From positions 1 through 43,247 of the forward strand of contig JAQBPM010000267.1 of the NCBI GenBank assembly GCA_028287525.1: 43,247 nt of DNA, written 5' to 3'. Source of the DNA: Vulcanimicrobiota bacterium (lineage in GTDB: Bacteria; Vulcanimicrobiota; Vulcanimicrobiia; Vulcanimicrobiales; Vulcanimicrobiaceae). Numbering within the stretch: position 1 is the stretch's first letter; the number at the start of each line of letters is the position of its first letter. This document shows positions 1 through 7,933 of the stretch, piece by piece. The notes under the pieces were generated by a model. That model saw only the letters and a program-made list of their open reading frames with translations. It was not told the DNA's origin and did not search any database. A program made the translations under genes and the position numbers.

Positions 1-2
1 GA

Positions 3-131
3 ACGATGGTCGCCGGCGCGACGATCGCCGCGAGCCTCGGCGCAACGGTCCGCTTCGATCCGAAGCATCAGCGCGTCGTCGTGCGCACGCCGGGCGTCGT
101 CGTCGCCGGCGCTGCCGACGACGAGCCGTAA
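3..131 (+). CDS. C-terminal end of a stalk-domain (copper amine oxidase N-like) protein, partial
   Basis: Only the last 42 codons are in the window; the gene begins upstream. The reading frame that ends at TAA 129-131 gives a tail containing ASLGATVRFDPKHQRVVVRT. The pattern 'LGA-x-V-x-F/W-D' followed by a short beta-hairpin is the signature of the stalk domain (copper amine oxidase N-terminal-like), a small beta-rich module common on exported cell-surface proteins. The catalytic or main part of the protein is not visible, so no function can be given beyond probable extracytoplasmic location. A GC-rich third codon position supports coding. It could equally be another beta-hairpin repeat protein. 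Confidence 0.6.
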   Translation, partial: TMVAGATIAASLGATVRFDPKHQRVVVRTPGVVVAGAADDEP

Positions 132-161
132 CACTCTGCTGCTAGTCGCGATCCCGTCGCG

Positions 162-460
162 GTGATCTGTACCGCTGGACCGATCGTGGCGATCGCGCAA
201 CCGGTCGGGCCAGCGCATTATCAGGAAGGGCGTGTGAGCTCGCCGACGGCACGACGTTCTCGATTCAAGGTGATGCGCGCGATGCGGACTTCCGCAAGGG
301 ATTGCGCAAGGGCGACCGCATCGAGATCTGTTTCGGGCCGTCGCGGAGATGGGCCGATCAGCCGCCGACCGCGCGCGAAGCGTGGGCCGTGCGCGTGAAA
401 GACGGCGAGTCGTTCACCACGATCGGCGGACCCGGCAAGAACGCGCGCATCTCGCGCTAA
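162..460 (+). pseudogene. Small unknown gene broken by a one-base frameshift
   Basis: From a GTG at 162 one frame reads AIAQPVGPAHYQEGR up to about 233. The frame one base back then continues with ELADGTTFSIQGDARDADF and runs to TAA 458-460, closing with GPGKNARISR. Both halves have coding-like GC-rich third positions. The span of 299 nt is one base short of 100 codons, which fits a single-base deletion near 233-235. The downstream half has no start codon of its own after the in-frame stop at 143-145. I do not recognise the family. No domain, signal peptide or membrane segment is evident. A sequencing error is the main alternative to real decay. Confidence 0.45.
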
Positions 461-496
461 GGCTGCGTGCGCGGCCGTCGGTGACCGGGTTGCTTT

Positions 497-1035
497 TCAT
501 CGCGCGAGACCGAACAGGAAGCCCGAGATCAGCTGGTAAACCTCCGCGAACAAAAAGTCCGAGTGGCTGCCGGAGAAGCCGCCGGTCGTGTAGATGCCGC
601 TAGTGACCCGGTATTGATGGACGGGCAAAAGATCGGCCACGACGAGCCGATGCGTGCTGTCCGCCAGACCCGTTGCCGTGAAGCCGTGCGCGACGCTCAC
701 CGCGTCGGCACCGCCGAACGTTGTGATGGTTGCGGCGGTGGGACCAGACGCGCCGAGCGCGGCGCGCGGCGTGCCGAAGAGGTTCGCCAGTTTCCCCGCG
801 AGCGGATACCAGGTGCCCAGCGCGCGATCGAGCGACGAGTTCGTGATGAGCATCGCAGCGGCAGCTTCGAGACGTCGAGCGCGCGGTACGCGTCGGTCGA
901 CCAGCCGTGCGAGTACACGTAGACGTCGTCGAATCCAAGCGGCGTTACCGCGATCGCCTCTTGCACCACGGCGACCATGTCCGTATCGAAGATGATCCCG
1001 TTCTCATTGATCGGAACGGTGATGTAGTGCGACAT
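497..1035 (-). pseudogene. Alpha/beta-hydrolase-like gene with internal deletion and frameshift
   Basis: From ATG at 1035 the protein begins MSHYITVPINENG and reaches DDVYVYSHGWSTDAYRALD, an N-terminal strand with the HG oxyanion-type motif of alpha/beta-hydrolases. It then jumps directly to the C-terminal part. The C-terminal part reads LITNSSLDRALGTWYP, then FGGADAVSVAHGF, then FSGSHSDFLFAEVYQLISGF and stops at 497, but in another frame. Restoring one base near 852 joins SKLPLR to MLITNSS cleanly, so a one-base deletion is likely. The central region with the nucleophile elbow (GxSxG) is missing altogether; I infer a deletion of roughly 100-150 codons. The product cannot be an active hydrolase. 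Confidence 0.6.
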
Positions 1036-1090
1036 TGCGGATACCGTTCTGATTTGCATGGACACGTATTCCAGGCATTTCTTCCTGCTT

Positions 1091-1498
1091 CTACGCCGCC
1101 GGTTTCACCGCGAAGTCATCTTCGCGGCCAGTGCCTTCGGCTCCACAGGCTGACGCGGGTGAACTCTCCGCGTATCGTGCGAGGTTGCGCGCCGCGTTGA
1201 CATCGCGGTCGTGGGACGTGCCGCACGATATGCACGTCCAAGTTCGCTCGGCGAGCGCCAGGAACTCGTTCTTCGCGCAGCACGTCGAGCAGAGTTTCGA
1301 GGATGAGAACCATCGGTCGGCGACAACGACCGTCGAGCCCGCCACCTGAGCCTTATACTGCAACCGCCGTCGAAACTCGAAGAAACCAACATCGGCAATC
1401 GCACGAGAGAGCTTCCGATTCGCGAGCATGCCAGCCACGTTCAGGTCTTCGATAACAATGGTTTGGTAGCGAGTAAGCGAGGTCGTGAGTTTATGCAG
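1091..1498 (-). pseudogene. tnpB: 3' fragment of an IS200/IS605 tnpB (RNA-guided nuclease) gene
   Basis: The minus-strand frame ending at 1091 carries the C-terminal third of TnpB. It has HKLTTSLTRYQTIVIEDLNV (RuvC-II glutamate in IED) and GSTVVVADRWFSSSKLCSTC with a second CISCG pair (CxxC...CxxC zinc finger). It closes with HDRDVNAARN, which holds the RuvC-III aspartate. About 136 codons remain; full TnpB is usually around 350-450 aa, so RuvC-I, the WED/REC part and the start are gone. The frame stays open to 1708 but that stretch is antisense to the NHL fragment and does not look like TnpB. No tnpA is seen. The remnant is inactive as a nuclease. The downstream side (1036-1090), where a reRNA and right end would sit, abuts the broken hydrolase. 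Confidence 0.85.
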
Positions 1499-1499
1499 C

Positions 1500-1847
1500 G
1501 CGCAGACGCTGCTGGCAGGTACGAGCGGTCTTGCGTTGAGCGAGACGACGGGGCGGCTCGTCGTTACCGTACTCGGATCGTTATCGCCGCACGTGGTGGA
1601 ATTTTCGAGCACGGCGAGCGGCAACAGCGTGCCCTTGGCGGCGATCGGAGGCGTGTCCACCGGACTGCTGCGGCCTGCGGGCGTCGCGGTCGATGACGCG
1701 GGCTCCATCTATGTCGCGAATACCGCCGCGAACAGCATCACCGTCTATGCGTCGGCGGCGCTCGGTGATGCCGTTCCGATCCGCACGATCCGCGGCCCCC
1801 ACACGGGCCTGAACTCACCCGTCGCGATCGCTATTGTTGCGAATTAG
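1500..1847 (+). pseudogene. C-terminal fragment of an NHL-repeat beta-propeller protein
   Basis: This plus-strand frame reads LLAGTSGLALSETTGRLVVT, then RPAGVAVDDAGSIYVANTAA, then SITVYASAALGDAVPIRTI, and stops with TAG at 1845-1847. The 'PxGVAVDxxGxIYVAN...ItVYA' pattern is the NHL/SMP-30 beta-propeller repeat; about two blades are present. Such proteins are normally exported lipoproteins of 300 aa or more, and here the N-terminus and signal are missing. The upstream break coincides with the truncated 5' end of the tnpB relic on the other strand near 1498, so one rearrangement may have cut both genes. It overlaps the convergent gene at 1831-2220 by 17 nt. Confidence 0.65.
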
Positions 1848-2220
1848 CGTCGCCCGAATCGTTGTCGTCCCCCCACTCGCTCTGCGTCGGCGCGCTGTGC
1901 CCAATGCTTTGGACGTGGAACATCTTGTCCGGACCGCGGATGCCCCATAACACGACTTGCCTGTTGATCGGTAAGACGCCCACCTGTTGAAGCGCGATCG
2001 CCTGCGACATGTCGAGCAGCACGATTTGCCCGTTGCGCTTCTTCAGCGAAAGCAAGTTTTTCGTCAGATCGACGCCGACGAGAATGCCGTAAATTCGCTT
2101 GATCTGGGGAACGGGAGCCGCCTGGGCGCCGGCGGGCACCGGCGTCGCCGCGAACGGCAATGCCGTCGCGACGACCGCAGGGAGCATGAGTGCCGGAACG
2201 ATCTTGGTCATGAATCGCAT
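1831..2220 (-). CDS. Small exported protein of unknown function
   Basis: 129 aa starting MRFMTKIVPALMLPAVVATA, a clear Sec signal peptide, probably cleaved after VPAGAQA. The mature part (about 95 aa) has alternating beta-type sequence, IYGILVGVDLTKNLLSLKKR and INRQVVLWGIRG, and ends in an acidic, asparagine/glutamine-rich tail. The beta pattern could be a small OB-like or barrel fold, but I recognise no family. ATG 2220 is chosen because GGAGA lies five bases upstream; an in-frame GTG four codons earlier overlaps that site. It lies 14 nt after the malectin/PQQ gene and is probably its operon partner. Confidence 0.7.
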   Translation of the reverse strand: MRFMTKIVPALMLPAVVATALPFAATPVPAGAQAAPVPQIKRIYGILVGVDLTKNLLSLKKRNGQIVLLDMSQAIALQQVGVLPINRQVVLWGIRGPDKMFHVQSIGHSAPTQSEWGDDNDSGDANSQQ

Positions 2221-2234
2221 ACGATTCTCCACTG

Positions 2235-4343
2235 TTAGAGCCCAAAGACGGTGAGGGTCGACGAACCGCCCACGTAGGCCTTACCGTTGGCGACGAGCGG
2301 TGAGATGAAGGGGTTGTGGTTCGGGTTGTTCCAGCTGCCGGCCGAATGGCTGAAGAGCGGTGAAGCGACATTGCGTGCATCGTACGCTTCGAGCACCAAC
2401 GGGTTGGAGCGCTCGATGACCCAGAGCAGCCCCGTCCCATCAGTCAAGCCGTTCGATGTCACGATCGGCGACGATCCGCCGTACCCTCCGATGGTGCTGC
2501 TCGCCGAACTCTGCGCCAGCGACGATCCGGTCAACTTGAACGCACGGACTCGATCGTTGTCGGTCTGATAGTATACCCACGGCCCGCCGGGACCGCCGAA
2601 GTATGCCGGACCACCCCATACGCCGTTTCCGCTGTCTTGGTAGACCTGAACCGCGCCCGGGTTGCCGGGCCCTTCGCCGCCGAGGCTGCTCTGGTGCAGG
2701 AGAAAGAGCTTCGAGGCTTTGCCCATCGCGACGGCGAGATCGTTCGGAAGCAGCATGACGCCGCCCGACCCGAAGTCCAAGTCATTGACGTTCAGATTCG
2801 AAAAGTCGTCGGGCGTGAAGAAGCTGCTCACGCCGGAGAGATCGCCCGGAAGCTTGATCACGCTCTCGCCGAAGTTTTTGCCGGTTGTGTTAGCGTCGTA
2901 CGCGCCGTTACCGGTCACGGCGAAGATGTTTCCGTTGCTATCTGCCGCCGGGGCGAAGCCGCCTCCCCAGACCGACGCGAGGAAGTTGCCGTCGGGCGGC
3001 ACGTCCTCGGCGGTGATGAACGCTTTCATCAGCCCGAGCGAGGAACTGAAGCGCATGATCCAACCCCACGAGGTGGGCTGGTGATGGTCGCAGTGCGAGC
3101 CGAAGGCGACGTAGAGCGAGTTGTTCGCCCACATCAGGCCGGCCCGATTCATTTGGTTGTGGTTGACGAAGTTGACGCTCGTACCGTTGCTGAGCGTCGC
3201 GCTCGCCGCGACGGTCACCGACGCCTGATCGTTGCCGGTGGCGACGTCCATGGCATGGAGTATCGTGTGGATGACCCCGGTCGAGGGCATCGTCGCTGCG
3301 ACGACGTACATCGTCGCGCTGGTGCTGCTCGCGCGGACGATCACCGGTGTCCCCGTGATGCCGTACTGCGGCTGAATGTCGAAGCAGCCGATCTCGCTGC
3401 TGGACTGCGGCGGCCCCAGATTCTTGTGCCACAGCAGCGCGAACGTGTCCGCATCGAAGGCGTAGACGCTGTCGCCCTCGGTGGCGACGATGACGATATT
3501 GTGCATCACCCCGCTGATGGGAATTTGGGAGACGTACAACGGCTGGGCGAGCACGTCGCCGTCGAGCGACAGCTGCGTCTTCTGGGTCATATTCTTGACG
3601 TTGGCGGCCGTCAACACGGTCTCGTTCTGGTTCCACCCGCTTCGGAGATTATCGCTGTGGTAGGTGAGGTAATCCCCGGCGAGAGGAGCCGGCGTGGGTG
3701 TCGGCGCAGCGGCGGCTTGCAGTTCGATCCCCTCCACGATCGAATGATCAACGACGTTGGTGAAGACGATGGTGATCTTTCCCGTCGCGTCCGCAGTTGC
3801 CGCGAACGGCGCCGTGGCGAAGGCCTTGTACCTCGCGCCGGTCGTAGCGAAGATGTCGAAATTGGTCAATACTTGCGTGCCATTGATGCTGACGTTGAAC
3901 ACGCGTTTGCCGGCGGCGCTATACACGTATTCGCAGAAGTGCAAGCGAACCGTATAGGCGCCGCTCGGCGTCAAGTTTGGGAGGATGTAGCTGAAGTTGC
4001 CGTAGCGGCCGTGCTGGTAGACGCTTTGCGGTGCGGCGTTCGTGACACCGCTGGTATTGATGGCGACGGACGTTCCGCCTGAGACCGTCCCGCCGCTGAA
4101 GTCGGTGTCCGCGACGTAATGTGGGGGACCCGGTGCATCAGGGCCTCCGGCGGAGATGTACAGGGGAACGCCCGCGACGACGGCCGCCGCTTGACGCACC
4201 GCGCCCGAAGCGTCCGGCGGCAGAACCGCCGAACTTCCGCCGCCATGGTGACAGCCTGATGCCGCCGCGAGCGCGAGAGCGATCATGATGCAGCGAAACG
4301 CCGAGGTCGGAACTGGCGACGCTGACCAGTCTCTCCGATGCAT
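2235..4343 (-). CDS. Lipoprotein with malectin domain and PQQ-type beta-propeller
   Basis: 702 aa. The N-terminus ends in a lipobox (LAAASGC, Cys31), so the protein should be membrane-anchored outside the cytoplasm. Residues ~57-215 match a malectin (carbohydrate-binding) domain, with YVADTDFSGG near the start, VRLHFCEYVYSAAGKRVFNV in the middle, and ITIVFTNVVDHSIVEGIEL at the end. After a short Pro/Thr linker, ~235-700 form a beta-propeller of the PQQ/BamB kind, with repeats such as VIVATEGDSVYAFDADTFAL and FISPLVANGKAYVGGSSTL. Start ATG 4343 has GGGGAG five bases upstream; the frame is open further upstream but overlaps the preceding gene. It lies 28 nt after the glycosidase-like lipoprotein. 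Likely role: binding a sugar or polysaccharide at the surface; no enzyme residues are evident. Confidence 0.85.
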   Translation of the reverse strand: MHRRDWSASPVPTSAFRCIMIALALAAASGCHHGGGSSAVLPPDASGAVRQAAAVVAGVPLYISAGGPDAPGPPHYVADTDFSGGTVSGGTSVAINTSGVTNAAPQSVYQHGRYGNFSYILPNLTPSGAYTVRLHFCEYVYSAAGKRVFNVSINGTQVLTNFDIFATTGARYKAFATAPFAATADATGKITIVFTNVVDHSIVEGIELQAAAAPTPTPAPLAGDYLTYHSDNLRSGWNQNETVLTAANVKNMTQKTQLSLDGDVLAQPLYVSQIPISGVMHNIVIVATEGDSVYAFDADTFALLWHKNLGPPQSSSEIGCFDIQPQYGITGTPVIVRASSTSATMYVVAATMPSTGVIHTILHAMDVATGNDQASVTVAASATLSNGTSVNFVNHNQMNRAGLMWANNSLYVAFGSHCDHHQPTSWGWIMRFSSSLGLMKAFITAEDVPPDGNFLASVWGGGFAPAADSNGNIFAVTGNGAYDANTTGKNFGESVIKLPGDLSGVSSFFTPDDFSNLNVNDLDFGSGGVMLLPNDLAVAMGKASKLFLLHQSSLGGEGPGNPGAVQVYQDSGNGVWGGPAYFGGPGGPWVYYQTDNDRVRAFKLTGSSLAQSSASSTIGGYGGSSPIVTSNGLTDGTGLLWVIERSNPLVLEAYDARNVASPLFSHSAGSWNNPNHNPFISPLVANGKAYVGGSSTLTVFGL

Positions 4344-4371
4344 AAGGACTCCCCAGAAGTGAGCGTGTGGT

Positions 4372-5682
4372 CTAAGTGCGATAATCGTCTGGTAGGCTGT
4401 CGTACGCGTCGTGCGTCGTTTGACGCCGCCGCAGTGCGGAGAGGCCGGGTGAAACGCTCCCAGACCTCCCCACCTGTGGCGACCGCCGGCACTGCGGCGA
4501 GCGGCACTCCGCCGCCAGCGGTATCGGGGGTGCGGGAGCTGCAGTGGGAGGCGGCGGCGGCGGCAAAGGCATGTAGCGCGCCTGCGCAAGGGCGGGAGCG
4601 TGCCACCTCTCCAGCGCGTCGCGAGAAAGGGGCCGAGTCGACGCCGCCGCAACGGCGCCCTTAACCGCCTCGTGCGCCCGACGGGCGTCCACCCCAAACG
4701 CCCGCTGGACGAGTGCAAACATCTGCGTCGAACGCCGCGCATACCAGCGGACGGCGGCGGCGTTCCGATCGGCTGCGAGCTGAAGGTTCTGCCCCGCCAT
4801 TACCGCGTACGCGTAGGACGGGGTGCCGGGCTTCCACGCCTCGTGCCCGTACTCGAACGTCGCGTGAAGGCGAGGATCGAGCGTTTGATGGACGAGCGCC
4901 GCGAACTGGTAGATGTACATGTCGGTCGCGCCGACGGGAAGCGTGAACCAGGGATCCTTTCCGGTTGCGTTTGCGAGCGCGACCATATATTCCGGCGCGA
5001 CTCCGGCCGGCGCGACCTGCGTCGCGCGCGTCGTTGCCGGACGGCCCGGCCAAACCGCCGTCTCCACGAACGTGTCGCCGTGCATCCAGTCCTTGAAGCG
5101 CAAGACGTTGAACGAGCGCAGCGCCTGCAAAAAAAGCGGGTGGAACGGTGAACTCGCGTACGTTTGAGCGAACCCTGGCAAGACGAGCCGGACGTCACGA
5201 AGCGGATCGCTCGGATCCGTCGCGGTCACGCGCATACGGATCCCCGCGGGTCGCGGCACGATGCGCAACACGATTCGCCCTCGCGACCGCGCGATGACGG
5301 CAGCTCCCGTGCCGTTGAAATCGAAACGCCCCTTCCCGGCATACATGAGGGTGTAATCGCCGGCGGGATATGCTGCGCGAGGGTAGAGGACGGTCTCGGC
5401 GACCTGACCCGGCGCGAGGAACCGTACGTTGCCGGCGCGATCGAGAACGAGCGGATTCCGGCTGTACCAGGGCGCAGCTTGCTTCATCGCGTCGACGAAG
5501 ATGACGCCGGCTCCCCGTCCCGGGACGATGTCGCGTACGTCGGCGGCGGCCCGGTACGCGACGCGGGCCTCTGCACGCTGCATCGTGACGGCGGGCTCTG
5601 CGGAGCGCCCGCCGGTGTGCGAACATCCTTCGGCTGTCGCTACGAACACGACGCAGGTCAGCATCGTGCGAAGTGCTGACAC
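4372..5682 (-). CDS. Glycosidase-like (GH-A type barrel) lipoprotein with proline-rich tail
   Basis: 436 aa from GTG 5682 (GGGGG six bases upstream), with lipobox TAEGC (Cys20). Residues ~50-330 resemble exported proteins with a (beta/alpha)8 glycosidase-like core. Recognisable pieces are FNVLRFKDWMHGDT, then PEYMVALANATGKDPWFTLP, then LDPRLHATFEYGHEAW. In relatives I know, the last segment reads EYSNEVWN; here the Asn before the putative acid/base Glu281 is His, so activity is uncertain. After residue ~335 the similarity stops and the chain becomes Pro/Ala/Arg-rich (a run of seven Pro near 378), which suggests a replaced or truncated C-terminus. It is the first gene of the minus-strand set ending at 1831. 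Confidence 0.65.
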   Translation of the reverse strand: MSALRTMLTCVVFVATAEGCSHTGGRSAEPAVTMQRAEARVAYRAAADVRDIVPGRGAGVIFVDAMKQAAPWYSRNPLVLDRAGNVRFLAPGQVAETVLYPRAAYPAGDYTLMYAGKGRFDFNGTGAAVIARSRGRIVLRIVPRPAGIRMRVTATDPSDPLRDVRLVLPGFAQTYASSPFHPLFLQALRSFNVLRFKDWMHGDTFVETAVWPGRPATTRATQVAPAGVAPEYMVALANATGKDPWFTLPVGATDMYIYQFAALVHQTLDPRLHATFEYGHEAWKPGTPSYAYAVMAGQNLQLAADRNAAAVRWYARRSTQMFALVQRAFGVDARRAHEAVKGAVAAASTRPLSRDALERWHAPALAQARYMPLPPPPPPTAAPAPPIPLAAECRSPQCRRSPQVGRSGSVSPGLSALRRRQTTHDAYDSLPDDYRT

Positions 5683-5813
5683 GAGAACCCCCGAACGGGA
5701 TAAGACGCGTTTTGGGAAAAGCGGGGGCGCCCGCGTGCAGTGGTCGCCCGCCGCCAGTGTGCCTCAGGCGGCGAGTCGCGCGAAACGGACTAAGGTCGCT
5801 TCAACTGCGGCGA

Positions 5814-5835
5814 AGTCCCGGAGGCCTCCGGGACT
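5814..5835. repeat. Perfect 22-bp palindrome
   Basis: Two 11-base arms, AGTCCCGGAGG and CCTCCGGGACT, meet with no spacer. It could be a dimeric regulator site or the stem of a small transcript. It lies 24 bp before an intrinsic-terminator-like hairpin on the plus strand. Confidence 0.6.
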
Positions 5836-5858
5836 GATGGATGACGCGGTTCGGTGTC

Positions 5859-5879
5859 ACCACCGCTTTCGGTGGTTTT
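5859..5879 (+). terminator. Orphan intrinsic terminator (plus strand)
   Basis: ACCACCG-CTTT-CGGTGGT forms a 7-bp stem with a 4-base loop, followed by TTT. No plus-strand gene lies upstream for more than 4 kb (the NHL fragment ends at 1847), so it has no obvious gene to terminate. It may end an unrecognised small RNA or stop antisense transcription into the LuxR gene. Confidence 0.45.
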
Positions 5880-5990
5880 GCGCGAGGCGCGCGTGCGATT
5901 ACGTCCGGCATCGGAGTCGCGCGGACATCAAGAAGCAGCGCTCGCAACCGGTCGAGCGTTGAGCTGCGTGGGGACAGTTCCTCTGGCAGT

Positions 5991-6638
5991 TTATTGCGCT
6001 TCGGGAAGCCAGCCGAGGACGCGCGCGGTCATCTCCGTGCGGTTCTGGGATTCCGTCTTGACCAGCAAACGCTTCGTATGCCATTCGACCGTCGTGCTGG
6101 AGATGCACAGGGTTCGCGCAATCTCCGACGACGGCGCACCATGAATGATGCACGAAAGCAGCTGCACTTCTCGGGTCGTAAGGCCGTACCGGCGTTTGGT
6201 CCGATCGAGAATCCGATTGCGGTTCACCCGCCACAGCCAGCACGCGAACGACTGCCCATCACCGCTGCTTTCCAATGCCATGATTCCGACGACGATATCC
6301 GGTGCGATCAGCGTCATCGCCGGCTCGTTGGTGCGCAGCGCTACTACAGATTTGCGCCGGATTATCCGCACCAGCAGTTCCGGCAAGCACCCCGGTGCAG
6401 TTGGGCCGAGGCCCTCGAGAAGCTTCCGAAATTCCGCGCGATGATCGCTGGCATGAAGCTTTCCTTCACCGCTAACCACGGCGGTAAATGGTGCACCGTG
6501 CTGTTCTACATATGATAGTGCGAACGAAGACGTCTCTGTATCTTTGTCCTGTTTATGGAAGCGATCAGACTCCGCGATGCGTTGATTCACAGTAGTATCT
6601 CGCTTAGCGAGTTTTTGATATGGTTGAGCATCCGTCAC
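5991..6638 (-). CDS. LuxR-family transcription regulator
   Basis: 215 aa from GTG 6638. The C-terminus (~150-212) is a typical LuxR/GerE helix-turn-helix: YGLTTREVQLLSCIIHG, then SSEIARTLCISSTTVEWHTK. The N-terminal 145 residues carry no receiver aspartate pattern that I can recognise, so the input signal is unknown; a PAS-like sensing fold is possible. It is transcribed away from the exopolysaccharide operon across a 152-bp shared region and is the best candidate for its local regulator. The start is uncertain, since the site AAGAG sits directly against the GTG; a later start would not remove the HTH. Confidence 0.75.
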   Translation of the reverse strand: MTDAQPYQKLAKRDTTVNQRIAESDRFHKQDKDTETSSFALSYVEQHGAPFTAVVSGEGKLHASDHRAEFRKLLEGLGPTAPGCLPELLVRIIRRKSVVALRTNEPAMTLIAPDIVVGIMALESSGDGQSFACWLWRVNRNRILDRTKRRYGLTTREVQLLSCIIHGAPSSEIARTLCISSTTVEWHTKRLLVKTESQNRTEMTARVLGWLPEAQ

Positions 6639-6790
6639 CTCTTACCGACGCGTGCACAGGACTCAAACACGATTGCTTCACCGCCCTGCGGAGGACGATT
6701 CTATGTGAACCCTTGGTCTCGGTAGTGATTTGCCGTGTGAACGCATGGTATCGTTGCGCCACAATTCTCCCGATTATCGCGAGGATAGCA
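6639..6790. promoter_or_regulatory. Divergent control region between LuxR gene and exopolysaccharide operon
   Basis: The only non-coding DNA that can hold the promoter for the 18.8-kb operon starting at 6791, and also for the LuxR gene. The plus-strand gene's ribosome site GAGGAT sits at 6781-6786 before ATG 6791. I cannot assign promoter boxes with confidence. Confidence 0.5.
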
Positions 6791-7933
6791 ATGCGCAACC
6801 GCTGCTCTGTGTTTGTGATCACCGTCGCTCTCTTGTTTAGTACAAACGTCCGAAGCGCCCAAGCAGCGCTCCATCCGGGTGATAAGGTCGACGTCCAGGT
6901 CTACAATCACCCGGAGCTCTCCGGGGTCCGGACGCTCGATGCGATGGGCAACGTCTCCGTGCCCGTAGCGGGAAGCGTCGCCGCGGCGAATCTCGAGCCG
7001 CGCGACGTAGCCGCTCGCATCCGCTCTAGGCTTGCTCCCTACGTACGGGGGGTCGCAGTTCAGGTTCGGCTCGACACGCAAAGCGAATCGATCTTCGTAG
7101 CCGGCGGCCCGGGCGGTTCCGTGAAGTTCGTTCCTGGGGAGACGCTCTCGAGCGTCGTCGATCGCCTCCAGACGACGCACGTTACGCCGCAGGCCCAGAG
7201 CAGCGCCGACGCCTCCGGGGTGGTGCGCGGTTCCGATGCGGTGGATCTGTTCAACGGCGCTGTGGACTTTCGTCGCGTCAGCTTGATGCGCGAGGGCACG
7301 GTGATGGGGCCATACGACCTACTCGCGCTGCGCGCGGCTGGGCAATTAGGCCCACCGCTCGCGCCGAACGACACGATTCAACTCGTGAACAAGCCGATCG
7401 CGGTGACGATCACGGGCGACGTGCAGCATCCCGGCATTGCCTATTTGCGGGATGGCGAGCCGCTCGCTCAGGCTCTCACACAGGTAGGCGGCGCCTCGCC
7501 GACGACGGCGACGAACAGCGGAATCGTGCTCGAGCGCGCCGGCGCCGCGAATCGCGTATCACTCGGCGGTGACCAGTTCGCCCAGCCGGCACAGAACGGC
7601 GACCGCCTCTTTGTTCCCCGCGCGCCGCACGTCGACGTCGTGGGCAACGTGACGAAACCCGGCGATGTGGTCCTGCGCGGCAACCCGACGCTCGTCAGCG
7701 CCATCTACTATGCCGGCGGTCCGTCGCAGTACGCGAACCTCAAAGCGGTTCAAGTGATCCACGGTCCCACGAAAAACACGTACAACTTGGACGCGCTGCG
7801 TAAGGGGCGTGCCGGCGAGAACCCGACACTCTCCGATGGCGACGTCGTGCTGGTTCCGCAGGGGAGCACGTTCGACCTGAACTCGGTGTGGTCGGCGATC
7901 GGTGCCCTCGGGCTGTTCGGGCTGCACATATAA
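6791..7933 (+). CDS. Polysaccharide export protein (Poly_export/SLBB family)
   Basis: 380 aa. It starts MRNRCSVFVITVALLFSTNV, a signal peptide probably cleaved after RSAQA; there is no lipobox. The family's N-terminal domain follows at once (LHPGDKVDVQVYNHPELSGV, then GNVSVPVAGSV). SLBB-like beta-grasp repeats come later: PIAVTITGDVQHPGIAYLRD at ~200 and HVDVVGNVTKPGDVVL at ~278. Wza-type proteins form the outer-membrane or envelope channel for capsule and exopolysaccharide. ATG 6791 is chosen because the signal peptide begins there and GAGGAT precedes it; the frame is open further upstream but would bury the signal. First gene of the operon; its stop overlaps the next start (TAATG). Confidence 0.9.
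   Translation: MRNRCSVFVITVALLFSTNVRSAQAALHPGDKVDVQVYNHPELSGVRTLDAMGNVSVPVAGSVAAANLEPRDVAARIRSRLAPYVRGVAVQVRLDTQSESIFVAGGPGGSVKFVPGETLSSVVDRLQTTHVTPQAQSSADASGVVRGSDAVDLFNGAVDFRRVSLMREGTVMGPYDLLALRAAGQLGPPLAPNDTIQLVNKPIAVTITGDVQHPGIAYLRDGEPLAQALTQVGGASPTTATNSGIVLERAGAANRVSLGGDQFAQPAQNGDRLFVPRAPHVDVVGNVTKPGDVVLRGNPTLVSAIYYAGGPSQYANLKAVQVIHGPTKNTYNLDALRKGRAGENPTLSDGDVVLVPQGSTFDLNSVWSAIGALGLFGLHI

Larger units (their letters stand above)
5683..5990 (-). other. 308-bp gene-free stretch upstream of the lipoprotein operon
   Basis: No convincing gene. It should contain the promoter of the minus-strand operon starting at 5682, although I cannot point to clear -35/-10 boxes. Two structures stand out and are listed separately: a perfect 22-bp palindrome at 5814-5835 and a terminator-like hairpin on the plus strand at 5859-5879. 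The rest is GC-rich with no other repeat that I can see. Confidence 0.5.

Noticed and set aside
2637-4082. A 481-codon plus-strand frame opposite the malectin/PQQ gene
   Set aside because: It is an antisense shadow in a GC-rich gene: Arg/Asp/Val-rich without domains, while the opposite strand encodes a lipoprotein with clear malectin and propeller motifs.
4344-4742. N-terminal extension of the malectin/PQQ gene by 133 codons
   Set aside because: The extension is Arg-rich, overlaps the upstream gene, and would bury the lipobox signal; ATG 4343 has a good ribosome site.
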